The notes: generated by a model from the sequence alone, not told the origin. A stretch of 64,000 bases of DNA from Basidiobolus meristosporus CBS 931.73 (GCA_002104905.1 MCFE01000458.1:1-64000); one strand, 5' to 3'. Shown: positions 1 through 12,419, numbered from the stretch's first letter. A program made the numbers and translations.

Positions 1-144
1 GGACAAATTGAAAGAATGGACCCCTTGGATCAAGTTGAATACTTTATTGATGGGTTGAAAGAAAGAACTCGCAAGGAAGTCAATTACTGAAGACCTCAGA
101 CTATTGAAGAAGCCATCAAGATTGCCATTGACTATGACTCAGCT

Positions 145-3100
145 ATGTTTGGAGTTGGGAAGCCTACAGTGACTAGTCAGAAAGGCTATAATCATTATGA
201 AAGAAGACAATCAGAAGCAGTACCAATGGAAATAGACGCTATGCAGAAGAACCCCTCCTCAGAAGAATGCAAGAAGAGAGGACTTTGCTTCAATTGCCAC
301 CAGCAGGGACATATTGCAAAGTACTGCCCTCAGAGAAGAAATGGACACCAGCCAACAAGAACCTTCAACCATATTGAGTCCCATGAACACAATAATGAGG
401 AAGATGAGCTTGAAGAAGACTCGGAACTCACCTTCCATATGACAGAAGAGTACTTGTCCCAAATGACTTCAAACTCAGGGAAGTTATTGTACCTGAATGG
501 AGCAATCAATGGAGTACCTGCCAAGATCATGATTGACTCAGGAGCATCGCATGAGTACATGTCAGAGCAATTTGCTTTGAAAGCTGGAATCAACTCGGAA
601 CCTACCAAATCAACTTCAGTCTCCACAGCTGATGGGAACTCCCACATAATCAACCGTATTACCCAGCCAGTAAGAATGAAGATCAATGACTATGAAGAAG
701 ACCTACAGGCTTATATATTTGGGAACTGCAAGTTTGACCTTGTACTTGGGAAAACCTGGCTATTTTGTCGTAATCCATCAATCAACTGGAGAACCCATGC
801 TACTCAGATCCAAAAAGACAACAAGACCTATGAGCTATTACCTGCCAGGCTGGATTTCAACTTGGTCAATTCCAGTGTGTGTGAGACAAGTGAACTTAGC
901 AAGACCCAGTTCTGTAGAGCACTTAGAAAAGGTACCCAGATGTTCCTCATGGCGGTATTACAGGAGGATTCCTCTATCCCAGCACCCCAGCAGGTCCAGA
1001 CTCTCTTGAAGAAATATTCAGACGTGTTTCCAGATGAGCTTGTAAGCCTACCACCAGTCAGAGATGTGGATCATGCCATTGACACAGGAGATAGCCCTCC
1101 AGTGAGCAAGACACCTTACAGAATGAGTCCATTGGAATTGGAGGAAATGAAGAAACAAATTGATCAGCTATTGGAGCAAGGATACATCAGGCCCAGCAAG
1201 TCACCTTGGGGAGCACCAGTGCTTTTTGTGAAAAAGAAGGATGGAACACTTAGGATGTGCATTGACTACAGAGCCCTGAACTCAGTTACCGTCAAGAATA
1301 AGTACCCCATACCTTGGATTGATGAGCTTTTGGACCAACTTAATGGAGCCACTATTTTCAGCAAGATCGACCTCATGTCAGGATACAACCAGATTAGGGT
1401 GAAACCAGAAGATATCCCTAAGACAGCATTCAGGACCAGATATGGACATTACGAGTACTTAGTCATGAGTTTTGGCCTCACTAATGCCCCTGCAACATTC
1501 ATGACGCTGATGCAGACTGTCTTTCAGGAGTACTTAGACAAGTTTGTGATAATCTACCTGGATGACATATTGATATACAGCAAGAGAGAAAAGGATCACA
1601 TGGTGCACATTGAAAAGGTCTTGAAGAAACTAAGAGAGAACAAGCTATACGGCAAGCTAGCCAAGTGTGAATTCTTCAAGGAACACGTAGAATATCTGGG
1701 ACACATAGTGACTAGCACAGGAGTAACCTTAGACCCCAAGAAGGTGGAAGTAATCAAGAATTTGAAGCAGCCCCATAGCATATCAGAACTCAGATCCTTC
1801 CTTGGAATGGTTTCCTATTATCGGAGATTTGTCAAGTCATTTGCAAGTATTGCAGCCCCTTTAACTGATATCCTCAAGAAAGACAATACCTACAAGTGGG
1901 ACATAGCTTGTGAGACTGCCTTCCAGACACTAAAGAATGAACTTGCTAAGCTGCCAAGCTTAAGAATACCAGACTTCAGAAAAGAGTTCACTCTGTGCAC
2001 AGATGCTTCAGATTATGCAATTGGTGGAGTGCTGAGCCAAGAACACGAGGGAAAGGACTACCCTGTTGCCTTTGAATCCAAGAAACTGAACTCAGCAGAA
2101 CAAAACTATCCAGTTCATGAGAAGGAGATGCTTGCTATAATACACTGTTTGAAGACATGGAGATGCTATATTGAAGGAGTCAAATGCACTGTGAAGACTG
2201 ATCATGCCTCCCTCAAGTATATATTTACTCAGAAGGTACTCTCTAGAAGAATGACAAGATGGAGTGAATACATTCAACAATTTGACCTGGAGATTGTCTA
2301 CTGTCCTGGAAAAAACAACACGGTTGCTGATGCCTTATCAAGATTAGATCAAGTTGCACAACTCAACTTGGTGCATGAATCAGATTGGCCTAGCCTATTA
2401 CCAAAGTACTTGGAGGACCAAGCCATTCCTAATGAGGTGGATGAAGATATCAAGAAGATAATCCGCGATGAGGCCAGCAAATTTGTTGTACAGAATGAAA
2501 CACTCTACCGAATTGTTGATGGAAGCCCTATTGCCTATTGTCCTTATGTTGCTCGCCTGGATTTAATACATAAGCTACACAATGGATATGGACATCTTGG
2601 GATTGAAGGAACCTATAGCCTTGTAAAAGCCAGAGCATGGTGGCCCAGAATGAAACAAGACATTGAGAAGCTAGTAAAAACATGCCCAAACTGCCAAATC
2701 AATCAAGGCCAGCCACAAAGAATTGCCGAACTCTTCCCTTTGGAGCCTGTAAGACCATTTGAGAGATGGGGAATTGACTTTATTGGAAGACTGCCAACTA
2801 CCAGGAAATGCAACCGTTGGATCCTAGTAGCAATTGACCATGCCACTAAATGGCCAGTTGCTAAAGCTGTACCAATAGCCAGTGAACAAGAAGTTGCAAG
2901 TTTCATTTACCATGAGATCCTGATGAAGTTTGGATGCCCTGTGGAGATCTTATCCAATAGAGGTGCAAACTTTATGGCAAAGACATTAGAGGCTTACCTG
3001 GAAATGCAGCAGATCAGACACTTGAAAACCTCGGCATATCACCCCAGAACTAATGGAGTCACTGAGCGGTTTAATGGATTATTTGGAAAAATGCTGACCA

Positions 3101-3651
3101 AGTATGCAAATGGAGTTGTCAGTAGATGGGATGAGTATATAGACCAAGCACTCTTTGCATGCAGAGTCAGAGTACACAACACCACCCAGCAATCACCATT
3201 TTACTTAGTTTATGGATGTGAACCAAGGATTCCAGGAGATCTCACACAACCAAAGCTTACAGACACCTTAGAAGATGAACTCAGTCAGCCAAGTAGACAC
3301 CAGCAACTGGAACAAAGACGTCAAGAGGCACAGACCAAAGTATCTCAAAGTGCAGAAAAGATGAAGCAGAGATTTGATAAGACTATAGCACCAGAAGCAT
3401 TGACAGTTGGGAACTTTGTATTGCTAAGAAACAACACTCGGAAGAAGTTTGAGCCACAATGGACAGGACCATTCAAGATCATCAGAGAATGTCCATTTGC
3501 AACTTACCAACTGGTGGACAAACAAGGCAATATCCGGGAAGACTTAGTGCATAGGGACAGACTCAAGCTTGCAAGACTTGCTGATAATACTGAACCATCA
3601 AGATATTGGTATCAGAAGAAAAGAGATTCAGGAGAACCCTCTCAACTTTAG
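145..3651 (+). CDS. Gypsy Gag-Pol polyprotein, 5'-partial, integrase active site altered
   Basis: This polyprotein copies and integrates the retrotransposon. The frame is open leftward to position 1 except for a TGA at 88-90, so the ATG at 145 is only the first Met after that stop, not the true start. Residues counted from that Met: CCHC knuckle C48-x2-C51-x4-H56-x4-C61; acidic linker about 85-95; aspartic protease DSGA at 131-134; reverse transcriptase with YLDD, Asps at 473-474; RNase H from about 618 ([11 protein letters not shown]); integrase HHCC zinc region, then catalytic core. In the core D878 (GIDFIG) and E974 (VTERFN) are present. The second Asp of the D,D35,E triad is Asn938 in LSNRGANF, with exactly 35 residues between it and E974. 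No chromodomain is evident at the C-terminus. The copy is coding-like, but its integrase should be inactive. Confidence 0.93.
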   Translation: MFGVGKPTVTSQKGYNHYERRQSEAVPMEIDAMQKNPSSEECKKRGLCFNCHQQGHIAKYCPQRRNGHQPTRTFNHIESHEHNNEEDELEEDSELTFHMTEEYLSQMTSNSGKLLYLNGAINGVPAKIMIDSGASHEYMSEQFALKAGINSEPTKSTSVSTADGNSHIINRITQPVRMKINDYEEDLQAYIFGNCKFDLVLGKTWLFCRNPSINWRTHATQIQKDNKTYELLPARLDFNLVNSSVCETSELSKTQFCRALRKGTQMFLMAVLQEDSSIPAPQQVQTLLKKYSDVFPDELVSLPPVRDVDHAIDTGDSPPVSKTPYRMSPLELEEMKKQIDQLLEQGYIRPSKSPWGAPVLFVKKKDGTLRMCIDYRALNSVTVKNKYPIPWIDELLDQLNGATIFSKIDLMSGYNQIRVKPEDIPKTAFRTRYGHYEYLVMSFGLTNAPATFMTLMQTVFQEYLDKFVIIYLDDILIYSKREKDHMVHIEKVLKKLRENKLYGKLAKCEFFKEHVEYLGHIVTSTGVTLDPKKVEVIKNLKQPHSISELRSFLGMVSYYRRFVKSFASIAAPLTDILKKDNTYKWDIACETAFQTLKNELAKLPSLRIPDFRKEFTLCTDASDYAIGGVLSQEHEGKDYPVAFESKKLNSAEQNYPVHEKEMLAIIHCLKTWRCYIEGVKCTVKTDHASLKYIFTQKVLSRRMTRWSEYIQQFDLEIVYCPGKNNTVADALSRLDQVAQLNLVHESDWPSLLPKYLEDQAIPNEVDEDIKKIIRDEASKFVVQNETLYRIVDGSPIAYCPYVARLDLIHKLHNGYGHLGIEGTYSLVKARAWWPRMKQDIEKLVKTCPNCQINQGQPQRIAELFPLEPVRPFERWGIDFIGRLPTTRKCNRWILVAIDHATKWPVAKAVPIASEQEVASFIYHEILMKFGCPVEILSNRGANFMAKTLEAYLEMQQIRHLKTSAYHPRTNGVTERFNGLFGKMLTKYANGVVSRWDEYIDQALFACRVRVHNTTQQSPFYLVYGCEPRIPGDLTQPKLTDTLEDELSQPSRHQQLEQRRQEAQTKVSQSAEKMKQRFDKTIAPEALTVGNFVLLRNNTRKKFEPQWTGPFKIIRECPFATYQLVDKQGNIREDLVHRDRLKLARLADNTEPSRYWYQKKRDSGEPSQL

Positions 3652-3661
3652 TAGGGGAGAA

Positions 3662-4029
3662 TGTTATGATCTGCCGCTTGAATGTTTAAGTTAGATCAGT
3701 TTTTAGTCAAATCAGTTAGTATATGTTTAGGTTATCAGTACATCAGTATTATCTATGAAATCAGTAGCATTAGTCAGCAAATGAATCAGCAGATCCTTAT
3801 CAGACAGAAATAGATATATTAAGTAGGATCTTATTGGGTGATGATGATGCAATCAAATGAGTCATCAGCCACAACCTACATTAGGAAATACAATTAGTCA
3901 GCAATTGATCTGGCAAAATGTATATAAGGAGCTGCTGGAACCTCAATAAAAATCAGTTCAAGTTTTAGTGAATACAATACTAGCTAAACTCCCTATTCCT
4001 CTACAACTCTTATACCAAGACTTGTAACA
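3662..4029 (+). repeat. 3' LTR of the Gypsy element (368 bp)
   Basis: It starts TGTTATGATC directly after the purine tract and ends CTTGTAACA, the usual TG...CA LTR ends. A TATA-like TGTATATAAGG lies near 3,919 and a CAATAAAA polyadenylation-like signal near 3,944, marking the probable promoter and 3' end of the transcript. A second copy of exactly the same length lies at 9,700-10,067. Confidence 0.92.
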
Positions 4030-4440
4030 CATATTTATAAGTATTGAATTTCCCACAAAGCCAACAGAACCTTTTTCTGCTACCAGGCTCAAACTTCAAG
4101 CTTATTGCCTTCTAATGTGCTGCTATTGCTGTACACCAGTTGAGCAGTGCTCTGCAAACTCCTCAGAGTAAGATTTTCATATATTGTCACTTGATTGCAC
4201 CAGTAATACACGCCTAGTTAGGCTATGCTTGCAAAGTACTAAAGCATTGCTGGAGTCTTCTGCTTTGCTTAAGGATGTACACACATTCACAATATGTTGC
4301 ATCATTAATAAATATCATTTCATATCTTATTGGTCTCAAAGAAAATGTACTTATGGGTATCAATATGTTGAAGTATATGGGCTGCTTTCATGAGGAAGTA
4401 GAGCTCTGTCTCACACTCTATGTCCAAGTATAGGTCTTGT
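4030..4440. other. AT-rich, CpG-poor stretch without a recognised gene
   Basis: I see no supported gene, tRNA or repeat boundary here. Short open frames are not protein-like. The base composition matches the decayed repeats on both sides, so this is probably unrecognisable transposon debris. Confidence 0.5.
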
Positions 4441-5706
4441 AAGCCTTTCTGGCACATTATGGCATTATTTGGCATTGGTGGCTCAATCTGGCGCTTTCCA
4501 GCAGCAAAAGTCTAATATTTCCCTTCTCTGTGCCTAATTCATGCTCCCTAATGGGAGTGCTTTAGGTCTTGCTTGTATGAATTTGGCATGGAAGGGTCCA
4601 GGTATTTGCATGTTACTGGGAGACATTCCACATTCTCTAGTAAATATTTTTACAATGTCAAAATTTGATTCTTAATGCTGCCAGTGTACTCTGGCTTGAT
4701 ATTGCTGCAGAAGGCCACTTGAATTAATACGTATCCAGCTCATCAAGTCCTTGCATTGATGATATAGTACATACATATGGAGATGAATTGTAGCTTGTGG
4801 AAAGTACTTAAGGCAGCAGATAACATGTAATATCAGGCCAATCCTTCCAAATGTCACCAATATCTCAAAGGGATCAATGAGCTCCAAATGCCTCATGTAC
4901 AACTTGGTAATTGAGATTCATATATTGCAGAAAAAAATTGCCTTTCACCCAGTGAGAAAATCTTGCTCCTACACATTCCCTCTACATTACCAACCTCTAA
5001 TTTTCAATTAATTCCAAATTGCGGCAATGAATTGTACATGCAACACAGCACCTTCCTGAATGTAAGATTTAATGATAACACACAATGGTAGGCCTTATGA
5101 ATGAAGCTGGGGCATCAGAAAATCATGTGTGTGTAACATTTTCATGTGGTTTGACTCATTTGATTAAAATGCTGTAAAGTTTAAGTAAAGAAGTCTCATC
5201 TCTGAACAAATTCTACTGCTGACTGCAGCAGAAGAACAGTTCAACAACAGCTTGCTTGGATATCCAGTGCAACAAGCAAGGCCAAAAGCTTAAAATAAGT
5301 GGCAAAAACATCAGTTTGCTGAAAGAGTTCTGTTGAGCCACAGCAGGCAGAGCAAGATGCACCAGTGCAGCAAATATCATGGGGAAATGTATTGCAAAGC
5401 AAGAAAAAGACAGAAAAATAGCAGTGAAAGGTAAGACTGTCAATCCATGCCAGACACAGGGAAGCAGGAGAAAAAGCTCTACCTATCACTAGTTAATGCT
5501 ATAAGCACAGCATAAGCTGAGTCTCATATTAGCCAGGACAAACTACTAAGAAGACAATGACTTTGTGCTCTAGAGTTGCAAGCACTACCAGGTGAGCTAC
5601 ACTCCAGTGAGGCAGATGAGTCTGCAGGGAAAGGCACTCTGCCTACTGCAGCCATGCCCTCCATTGTAGACACAGAGAATATATCATTGAGAGACAACTC
5701 AACAGA
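4441..5706 (-). mobile_element. T2 (Tnp2-type DNA transposon) fragment
   Basis: On the minus strand, 4,672-4,902 encodes a stretch matching the T2 transposase segment at 19,839-20,066 (shared pattern: LNEPFKI..., LKYFSQA, HMQQY). Positions 5,040-5,150 match the sequence before the transposase start at about 25,040, and 5,440-5,705 matches the T2 partner gene near 16,370-16,530 on the plus strand. The order is the same as in full T2 copies, but several kilobases are missing between blocks. This is an old, internally deleted T2 relic, cut on its right by a Gypsy relic. Confidence 0.7.
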
Positions 5707-6430
5707 GAACTTAGACATATCTCCAAATGAACATGTAAGCCTACCACTAATAATAGCAGTTGCCCATGCCATCAACATATGGGGTAGCCCCCTGTGAGCA
5801 AGATATATAACTGATGAGCTCAATTGAGTTGGGAGAGATGAAGAGACATATTTACAAGGATGTGAATTAAGAATACATCAGGCCCAGTAAGTGACCTTGA
5901 GAAGCACCAGTTATTTTTCTGAAAAAGTAGGATGCATTGATCACAAAGCCCTGTACTCAATTACCATGAAGAGTAGGTACCCCATACCTTTGAATGAAGA
6001 GCTTTTGCACCAACTCAATGATGCCACCATATTTAGCAAGATTGACCTGTGCTAGCAGCCAGTGATCAGGGAGTTGCAAGTCTCATAAACCATGAGTTCC
6101 TGATAAAGTGCCAATGTCTGGCAGAAATCTTATTGGATACAACAGAAGCGGGAACAATCAGGTAAAGAGGCACAAGCCAGAATGTCAAAAAGTGCTTGCA
6201 AAATAAAGCAGAAATACTACAATACAACATCACCAGATTAACTCACAGTGGGTTACTTAAACAACTGCAAACTATATTTGAAAGAGGTCAGAGCCATATT
6301 GAGCAGGCCCATTCAAGATCATCAGAGAATATCCTCTTGCAACTATTACTTAACTTAACTGGTGGATAAATAAGGAAATATCCAAGAAGATGCCCTATGA
6401 AAAATCTTCAACTTGGAATTCTTCTAACTC
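5707..6430 (+). mobile_element. Degenerate Gypsy pol relic with internal deletions
   Basis: Blocks align in order to the intact Gypsy. Positions 5,707-5,800 correspond to about 1,030-1,115; 5,870-6,050 to the reverse transcriptase at about 1,185-1,375; 6,060-6,140 to the integrase at about 2,890-2,950; 6,150-6,230 to about 3,300-3,380; and 6,290-6,400 to the end of pol at about 3,460-3,550. Stops and frameshifts are frequent. It descends from the same family as the left-edge element but is much older. Confidence 0.8.
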
Positions 6431-7850
6431 TCAGCTAGTATTCTGCTAGTGATATAATGGTATTTTCATGGTATTCAGCTGGTGGTTTTGGCTCAAAATT
6501 GCAAATGCATTTTTTGATGGAAGTAAGGATTAGCTAACTACAAAATTTGGTTTGAATGCTTGTTGGCCTAGTCTCCTATCAGCAAGTTTGTTTGCTTTCC
6601 AGCCCATATGCTAACACCAGAGATATTGAGAGTTGTCAATTTTGAGAAACTTGGAATTCAGCCAATATTAATTTTGTTTGTTTGGGATGTAGATGACTGA
6701 GACAGGCATAGGCTTACAAGATTGATTAGCAATATGGACCCATCAGAATACTGAGCCTATTCTGTGAGATAAGTCTTTAACTTGCTAAACCACACCTTTA
6801 TGCCTCCCATATGCTGCAATGGTTCAGGGTCAATAGTCCACTTATCACTGCAGTTACTTGCACACTCTTGTACTTTTGCACATAGCAGATTTTCTGTAGT
6901 TATAGAGGTTGCATGCTCCTTATTCCGTTTTTTGTCTGCTTACTTCTTGTTATATTCACCTACCTAGTGCTTTGGACTTTAACAATAGTTGCAGCAACCA
7001 TGCTTCATTTGATTTTGTTGCTTCCACTGACATTCTGAATGCCTTTCTGGACTGAATAAATAATCAGCCCCAGTGTTCCCTGCTTGATTACTTAGAGGTA
7101 GTTATTCAATAACAAGTCCTTCTTAGACAGAGACCCTGATCAAATTCTGTGATCTGCCTTTAAATCAAGGGAAGAGCAATTCATACTCATCTGGTAGGCT
7201 GCAGGGCAGATAGTGTATCTTTTGTTCATTGTAAGCACCATTCCTAAAGCTGTAAGAATTTTGTAATAGTATTGTCATTCTGTTTACAATTTAGTACAAA
7301 TTATCTTCAGTTTTCTTATTTATGCTAAGGAGCTCTTTTTTGAAACATGACTAACGTGAATCTGATTCTACTCTTTACATCAGCTTCATGAGTCACCACA
7401 CTGCTTTGGCTAGATTGGACAAATGCATTGGGCTATGAAGTCTTGCACATGGAGAATATGACAGTAATGTTCTTTCTCTCCTTTCTTGAAACTTCTAACT
7501 TCTTTTGCTATTTCTCTGAATACAACCTATTATACAGCTACTGTGTTGCAAAGCTTTCTATCCACAAACTGGATTTGCATATTGCTTTTCCAAAGGTTTC
7601 AGCTCTTACATCAAGCTTCCCCTTTAAAGAAAAGATGTTTATGCTCAATCCTTTGCTTGTAGAAGCTATCTTCAGTGTAGATTTAGACATATAGGGCCAA
7701 TAATATGTTAGGATATAGGAGGTTTTTTGGTGTAGTGCACATATCAAGAAATATTGGTTGTGGTTGAGCGGTATTTTATTCATAAGGAAGCTCAATATTA
7801 GCTTCTTTGCATAAGCACTGCAATGATATAATCAACTTAAAAGTGCTTTT
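6431..7850. other. Decayed repeat sequence, no recognised gene
   Basis: I find no protein family. The stretch around 6,440-6,690 resembles 47,740-47,960 (both share phrases such as TTCAGCTGGTG or TTCAGTTGGTG and AATTTGGTTTGAATG or AATTTGGTATGAATG). It therefore contains at least one dispersed repeat of unknown type. CpG is nearly absent. Confidence 0.4.
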
Positions 7851-9699
7851 CATTGTTCTATAGTGTGCTGTGACAATTTTAGCACAAATGCACAATATTG
7901 GGACAAGTATCTACTTGATCTTGAGTACAACAGAGTAACCAAAAGATCCTACATATGATCAAAGTAGCAAAGTTTGGGCTTCAAGTTAATCTCAAAGCAA
8001 CCAAAACTAGTCAAAAGGTGCTAAACATGTATTGAGCTACAGAATAATGCCAAATAGTCAAATATCTTTGCACAAACACTGTATGACCTGGTTGGAAGCC
8101 ACTTGAACTTATTCACTCTAATATTCCTTGATATATTGTGGTGACTGATGATGTTCTAGGAAACACAAGGTTGCTTCCACAATTAAGACTGTACTTTGTC
8201 AAAAAATGACTCTAATCACTTGCTGTAAGTAGTGTAAACATAGTGCCATACTGGACACAAACTTCAATTCTAAATAGGTTTACTACACCTATGGAAATTG
8301 CAGCTGTTTGACCTGTTATTTATCTGCCCTACATCAATCACATCTTTTTCAGTCAGTCCAATTCCAGATTATAACCTAAGAAGGCAAATGTAATATTTGC
8401 TGGCTAGCTGGATTGCTTATATGCTAGCAACTCAGCACAATGAGGTTGACAGCAACATGATACTTTTAAATAAATTAGATAGGTCTATAGAACTGTAGTC
8501 TGTTATAACTAGTTTGCATTGTGTATAAGAATAGGCTAACAGTATAGCCAGCTTCCCGTATACTGATGCTGAAGCTGATGATTGGGATTTTGACATACAA
8601 GTTTCAGAAGGTGTCAAAGGGAGAATATATCAGCTAATGTCCAAAGTGGTGTTTTTAAACTAAAGGGGCTTCTTGAAGCTTCATTTCCACCCAAAAAGTG
8701 GTATTTCTCAGTTACTGGATGTTGCAATTCTAGAAGTGATTTGGATATAAGCAACTTATCAAGCAATAGTGAAGATAGTTGAACTATTGTTTATTCACAA
8801 AGAGAATCAGTAATTATATCTTTGTAGAAGTAATACAGCTGTAACATTAAACAAAGAGGGTTTCTTAACATTCAGGAGCATTCTGCAACAGTTTCAAGGT
8901 TAGTACATAATGTTTGGTAAAAATGTTAATTTGATCATAAATCTAGGAGAAAATCATACAATTATAGATCTGAATAAACTGGCAAAGTTGGGGCTGCAAA
9001 TTGATCCTGCAGTAACCAAGAGTAGTCTAGAATTGTCAAGTAAACTTTTAGCTGCTGAATGATACCAAATAGTACAACATTTAAACACTGGACTTATGTG
9101 GCAGTGAGCATAATAATTATATAGCACTATGTGAGCTATTAAGGTTGAGTTGTAGATCTTCAAGCCTTAAAGTGGCATGGATATCTAGCTGGATGAGGTC
9201 CAGTCTTACTCTTTTACTTAAAGACCTCCCTATTACTTCTAACTTATAATTTTGAAAATCTGTTAAACAAACAGCCAGTGTAGGTGGTGTACTGCACAAT
9301 ACTGCCAGCTTACACAACTCATTCTTGCTAGCATGAATGTGCTTGTAAGAGCTTTACAAGTGCACAACTGGTCATGATATCTCATATCTTTGGTGTATTA
9401 TATTGTGAAGTATTGCAAGCTAATCCACCTCTGGTAAGACCTTTCCTGGGCATCCTGTAGTGCCTACCTATAGCATTAAAGTATATATACACACCCTAAT
9501 TCAGCCAGATACAGAAGATAATTCTATCCGTTCCAGATCAGAGTAGATTATCCCAGTTAGGAGATCTACCAGAATAATGAATGCCCCTGAATCTTGGTGG
9601 CAGACATCTAATGATCATGGAGAAGCTTATCTTGCCCTATGTGGTAAACCACAGAATCTAGAACAGCCAATGCAAAGCCCAGATGCTATTAGGTGGCAA
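7851..9699 (+). mobile_element. Decayed Copia-type pol relic, different from the other Copia copies
   Basis: Translation with stops gives recognisable Copia landmarks in order. KPLELIHS near 8,085-8,115 is the start of the integrase core. Near 9,540-9,697 the reading contains RRSTRIMNAPESWW and later YLALCGKP and SPDAIRW, the linker and start of a Copia reverse transcriptase. Sequences near 7,960-8,080 and 8,970-9,090 resemble each other (AAAGTTTGGGCTTCAA against AAAGTTGGGGCTGCAA), so part of the element is duplicated. The relic stops abruptly where a Gypsy LTR begins at 9,700. Identity rests on short motifs in decayed sequence. Confidence 0.5.
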
Positions 9700-10067
9700 C
9701 ATTATGATCTGCTGCTTGAATTTTCAAATTAAACCAGCTTTGAGTAAAGTTAATTAGTATCATGTTTAGCCTATCAGTATATCAGTGTTATCTATCAAAT
9801 TAGTAGCATTAGTCAGCAAATGAATCAGCATATTCTTGTCAGAGAAGTAGATATCTTAAATAGGATCTTATTGGGTGATGATGGTGCAATCTAATGAGTC
9901 ATCAGTCACAACCTACATCAGGAAATACAATTAGTCAGCAATTAATGTGGTACAATGTACATAAGGAGCTGCTGGATCCTCAATAAAAATCAGTACAAGT
10001 TTTAGTGAATACAATACTAGCTAAACTCCCTATTCCTCTACAACTCTTATTTTCAAAACTTGTAACA
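9700..10067 (+). repeat. Solo LTR of the Gypsy family (368 bp)
   Basis: It aligns end to end with the LTR at 3,662-4,029, including the GTCAGCAA core, the TATAAGG-like box (here CATAAGG) and the CAATAAAA signal. It ends TTGTAACA; the first base has changed (CATTATGATC). The left flank is Copia coding sequence, not a polypurine tract, and no Gypsy internal sequence adjoins on the right, so this is a solo LTR left by LTR-LTR recombination. I see no clear target-site duplication. Confidence 0.85.
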
Positions 10068-10884
10068 CAGACATATTATTATTTTACAATTACAAACTGA
10101 CTTAGTCACTGTGAGCTTATATGCAACCTTAGGCTTGCCACTTATTTTCATATATGAGCATAGAAGTATTCCTGTGCAGCTTAGAGTAAGCTGGCACTTT
10201 TACCAAACCTATTGTGTTAAAATTGGAGCTAGTACTTTGGGCTCCTGTGTAACACAGTGTATTCCTGGCACAGTGCTTTTGGTACTAATATAGCCTCAGA
10301 GGTTAAAATTTTTGTATATTGAAGAATAAGCATAAGCCTTGTCAGTATCATAAGTTCCTCTCAAGTTCTTGATATCATAATAAATTCTGAGCCACAACAG
10401 GTCATGAGACCTGTTGACTATATCCAACTGACTGATGACTTTGATTGGCAAACATAGCTACATTAATATTCTGCCAGCAAGGGGGTGGTCTAATTGGAAC
10501 AAAGGCAGAGCTCAGAGAACCAAGTCAAATATTACTTAGTTGTAGAAAAGTTTTCAGAGAAAGTCACAACAGTGTAAGGTAGGCTTGTAGGTGCTTCAGA
10601 AAAATTGAGATGTAAAATATTGAGACAGCAGTGCTAATGATGCTCTGTGTGTCAATATTCAAGACTTCTTCTTCAGGGAGATTTATGGTTTAAAGTCAGC
10701 CTAAGAAGCTTCAGAATCTCCTGGAGACAATCTTTGAGGCAAGGTTAGTTTCAAGTAGGTGCAGCCAAGTGAAGGTTTCTTGACAAGAGAAAAAAGTGAG
10801 CATGATGGTTTCAGCCCATTCTGAGGATGAAGACACCTGCAAGAGACTAAGATAGTAATATTGCTGGCAAAAAGGGTTTGGTAA
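10068..10884. other. No recognised feature
   Basis: AT-rich, CpG-poor sequence with short open frames only. I could not match it to any of the repeat families in the window. Confidence 0.4.
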
Positions 10885-11740
10885 TCAGTGTTATATATCA
10901 AATCAGTGGTGTTAGTAAGTAGATCAGTCTGCAGATCCCTATCAGACAGGAATAGATATATTTAGTAAGACCTAATTAGGTGATTATGATGCAACATAGT
11001 GAGTAATCCGCTACAGCCTAAACTCTGCTAAGAAGGAAGCTGAAGACACTCCAACAGAAAGGAGAGGTTCAAGCGTTGATCAATGAGTATTGATGTCTAC
11101 ATGACTAAATTGCAAGAATAGGCCCCCTTAATCAAGTTGAATACTCCATTAATGTGTGAACAGAAAGGACTTACAAGGTAAAGAACTATTGAAAACCCCA
11201 GTCAATTGAATAAGCCATCAACATTGCCATTGATTATGACTCAGCTATGTTTGGAGTTGAAATGCATATGATGAATAGTTAAAAAGGCACCATCAATATG
11301 AAGGAAAAAAATCAGAAGCAGTGCCAATGAGAATAGAAGCTACACAGAAGAATCCCACCTCAGAAGAATGTGAGAAGAAACAACTTTGCTTTCATAGCTG
11401 CCAGCAAGGACAAATCCCAGAGCGCTGCCTTCAGAGAAGAAATGGACACCAGTCAACAAGACCATTCTACCATATTGAAGCCCTTGAACACAGTGATGTG
11501 GAGGACAAGCTTGAAGAAGACTCATAACTCACCTTCTAAATCCATGCAGTAGAAAGAAATTACCCAACACATGAAAAGGAGATGCATACCATATTACACT
11601 GCTTGTGGGTATTGATATGCTACAGTGATGGAGTCCAGATCACTATGAAGTATTATTGCACCTCACTCAAATGTATTTTTACTGAGATGGTACTATCTAC
11701 ATGATTACAAGATGGAGTGACTAGACTCATTAATTGAGTC
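10885..11740 (+). mobile_element. Gypsy relic: LTR piece, gag, then RNase H fragment
   Basis: Positions 10,885-11,000 match the LTR interior (3,745-3,850). Positions 11,040-11,530 match gag including the zinc-knuckle region, and 11,540-11,720 match the RNase H region at about 2,100-2,250. Everything between gag and RNase H is missing, and stops interrupt the frame. In the knuckle the first Cys is kept but the CFNC spacing has become CFHS. It is an old internally deleted Gypsy copy. Confidence 0.75.
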
Positions 11741-11744
11741 ATAC

Positions 11745-12260
11745 AGTGACATTGTACAAATACTTTTCCAGAAGTGGATTACCAATGCCAGCTTGATGCA
11801 TCTGCAGCTTTAATGCAACATGTTTTTGATGGGGTTTGAGTGGCTATACAACAAGTATAAAGCTGAACACGTAGATCTCTGCCACTACTGTTTCAATTCT
11901 TTACTCCTTCTTGCTTGATGTGTGAAGAGTATTGGAACTTACTTGACCTTTTGGGAGTTTTCTATGGAGCATATGTATGGGAAGATAGGACAACAAGTCA
12001 GGTTTAGGTACTACCATATCCCAATTTCATCAAGAATGTTGCCTTCAAGTCTGTCATAAATGAGATCAGTTGCCACATGGAGGACAGACAAGAAGAATTG
12101 GAAAATAACCAGGACAGGTGTATACATGGCAACACCTATGCCTTTGGCACTAAGAAGCCTAAACAGCCCCAATGCGTGGGTAATCAGTTGAGTAATGAAA
12201 AGTGGGGCTTGGTGCAATGAGCAGTTAATTTTTGTTAGGATAGCTCTACCAAAGTATGCT
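11745..12260 (+). mobile_element. T2 fragment: transposase C-terminal part
   Basis: This plus-strand stretch matches the reverse complement of about 19,230-19,760, the C-terminal half of the T2 transposase. The shared section includes the sequence coding FWKFPMECMCGEIG in the better copy. Stops are present. It lies immediately right of the Gypsy relic and points opposite to the large T2 copy at 18,490-27,555. Positions 12,261-12,419, to its right, show nothing I recognise. Confidence 0.7.
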
Positions 12261-12419
12261 GGTTGGGTTGTGGTAGATGCTGTAGTCAGCAGGCTCTCTT
12301 TGAAAACTCAGTGACTACAACTAAGAACTTATTTTGCAATTGCAGGCTCCTAATGATCCCTTACAAAAAAATTGCAATGGCCCTCTCAAAAGAGCACCAC
12401 AGAAGCTTTATCTAACAGC

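Larger units (their letters stand above)
1..4029 (+). mobile_element. Ty3/Gypsy LTR retrotransposon, 5' end outside the window
   Basis: The element enters at the left edge already inside gag and ends with a 3' LTR. The order Gag zinc knuckle, protease, reverse transcriptase, RNase H, integrase is the Ty3/Gypsy order. The purine tract GTAGGGGAGAA at 3,651-3,661 just before the LTR is the polypurine tract that primes plus-strand DNA. Its 1,168-codon open frame makes it the least decayed element here, so it is probably the youngest insertion. It still shows two damaging changes, a TGA in gag at 88-90 and a lost integrase Asp. The 5' LTR, primer-binding site and target duplication cannot be seen. 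Confidence 0.95.

Noticed and set aside
9690-9700. Polypurine tract before the Gypsy LTR at 9,700
   Set aside because: The bases translate as the Copia coding IRWQ that continues the upstream reading, so the LTR is solo and inserted in Copia.
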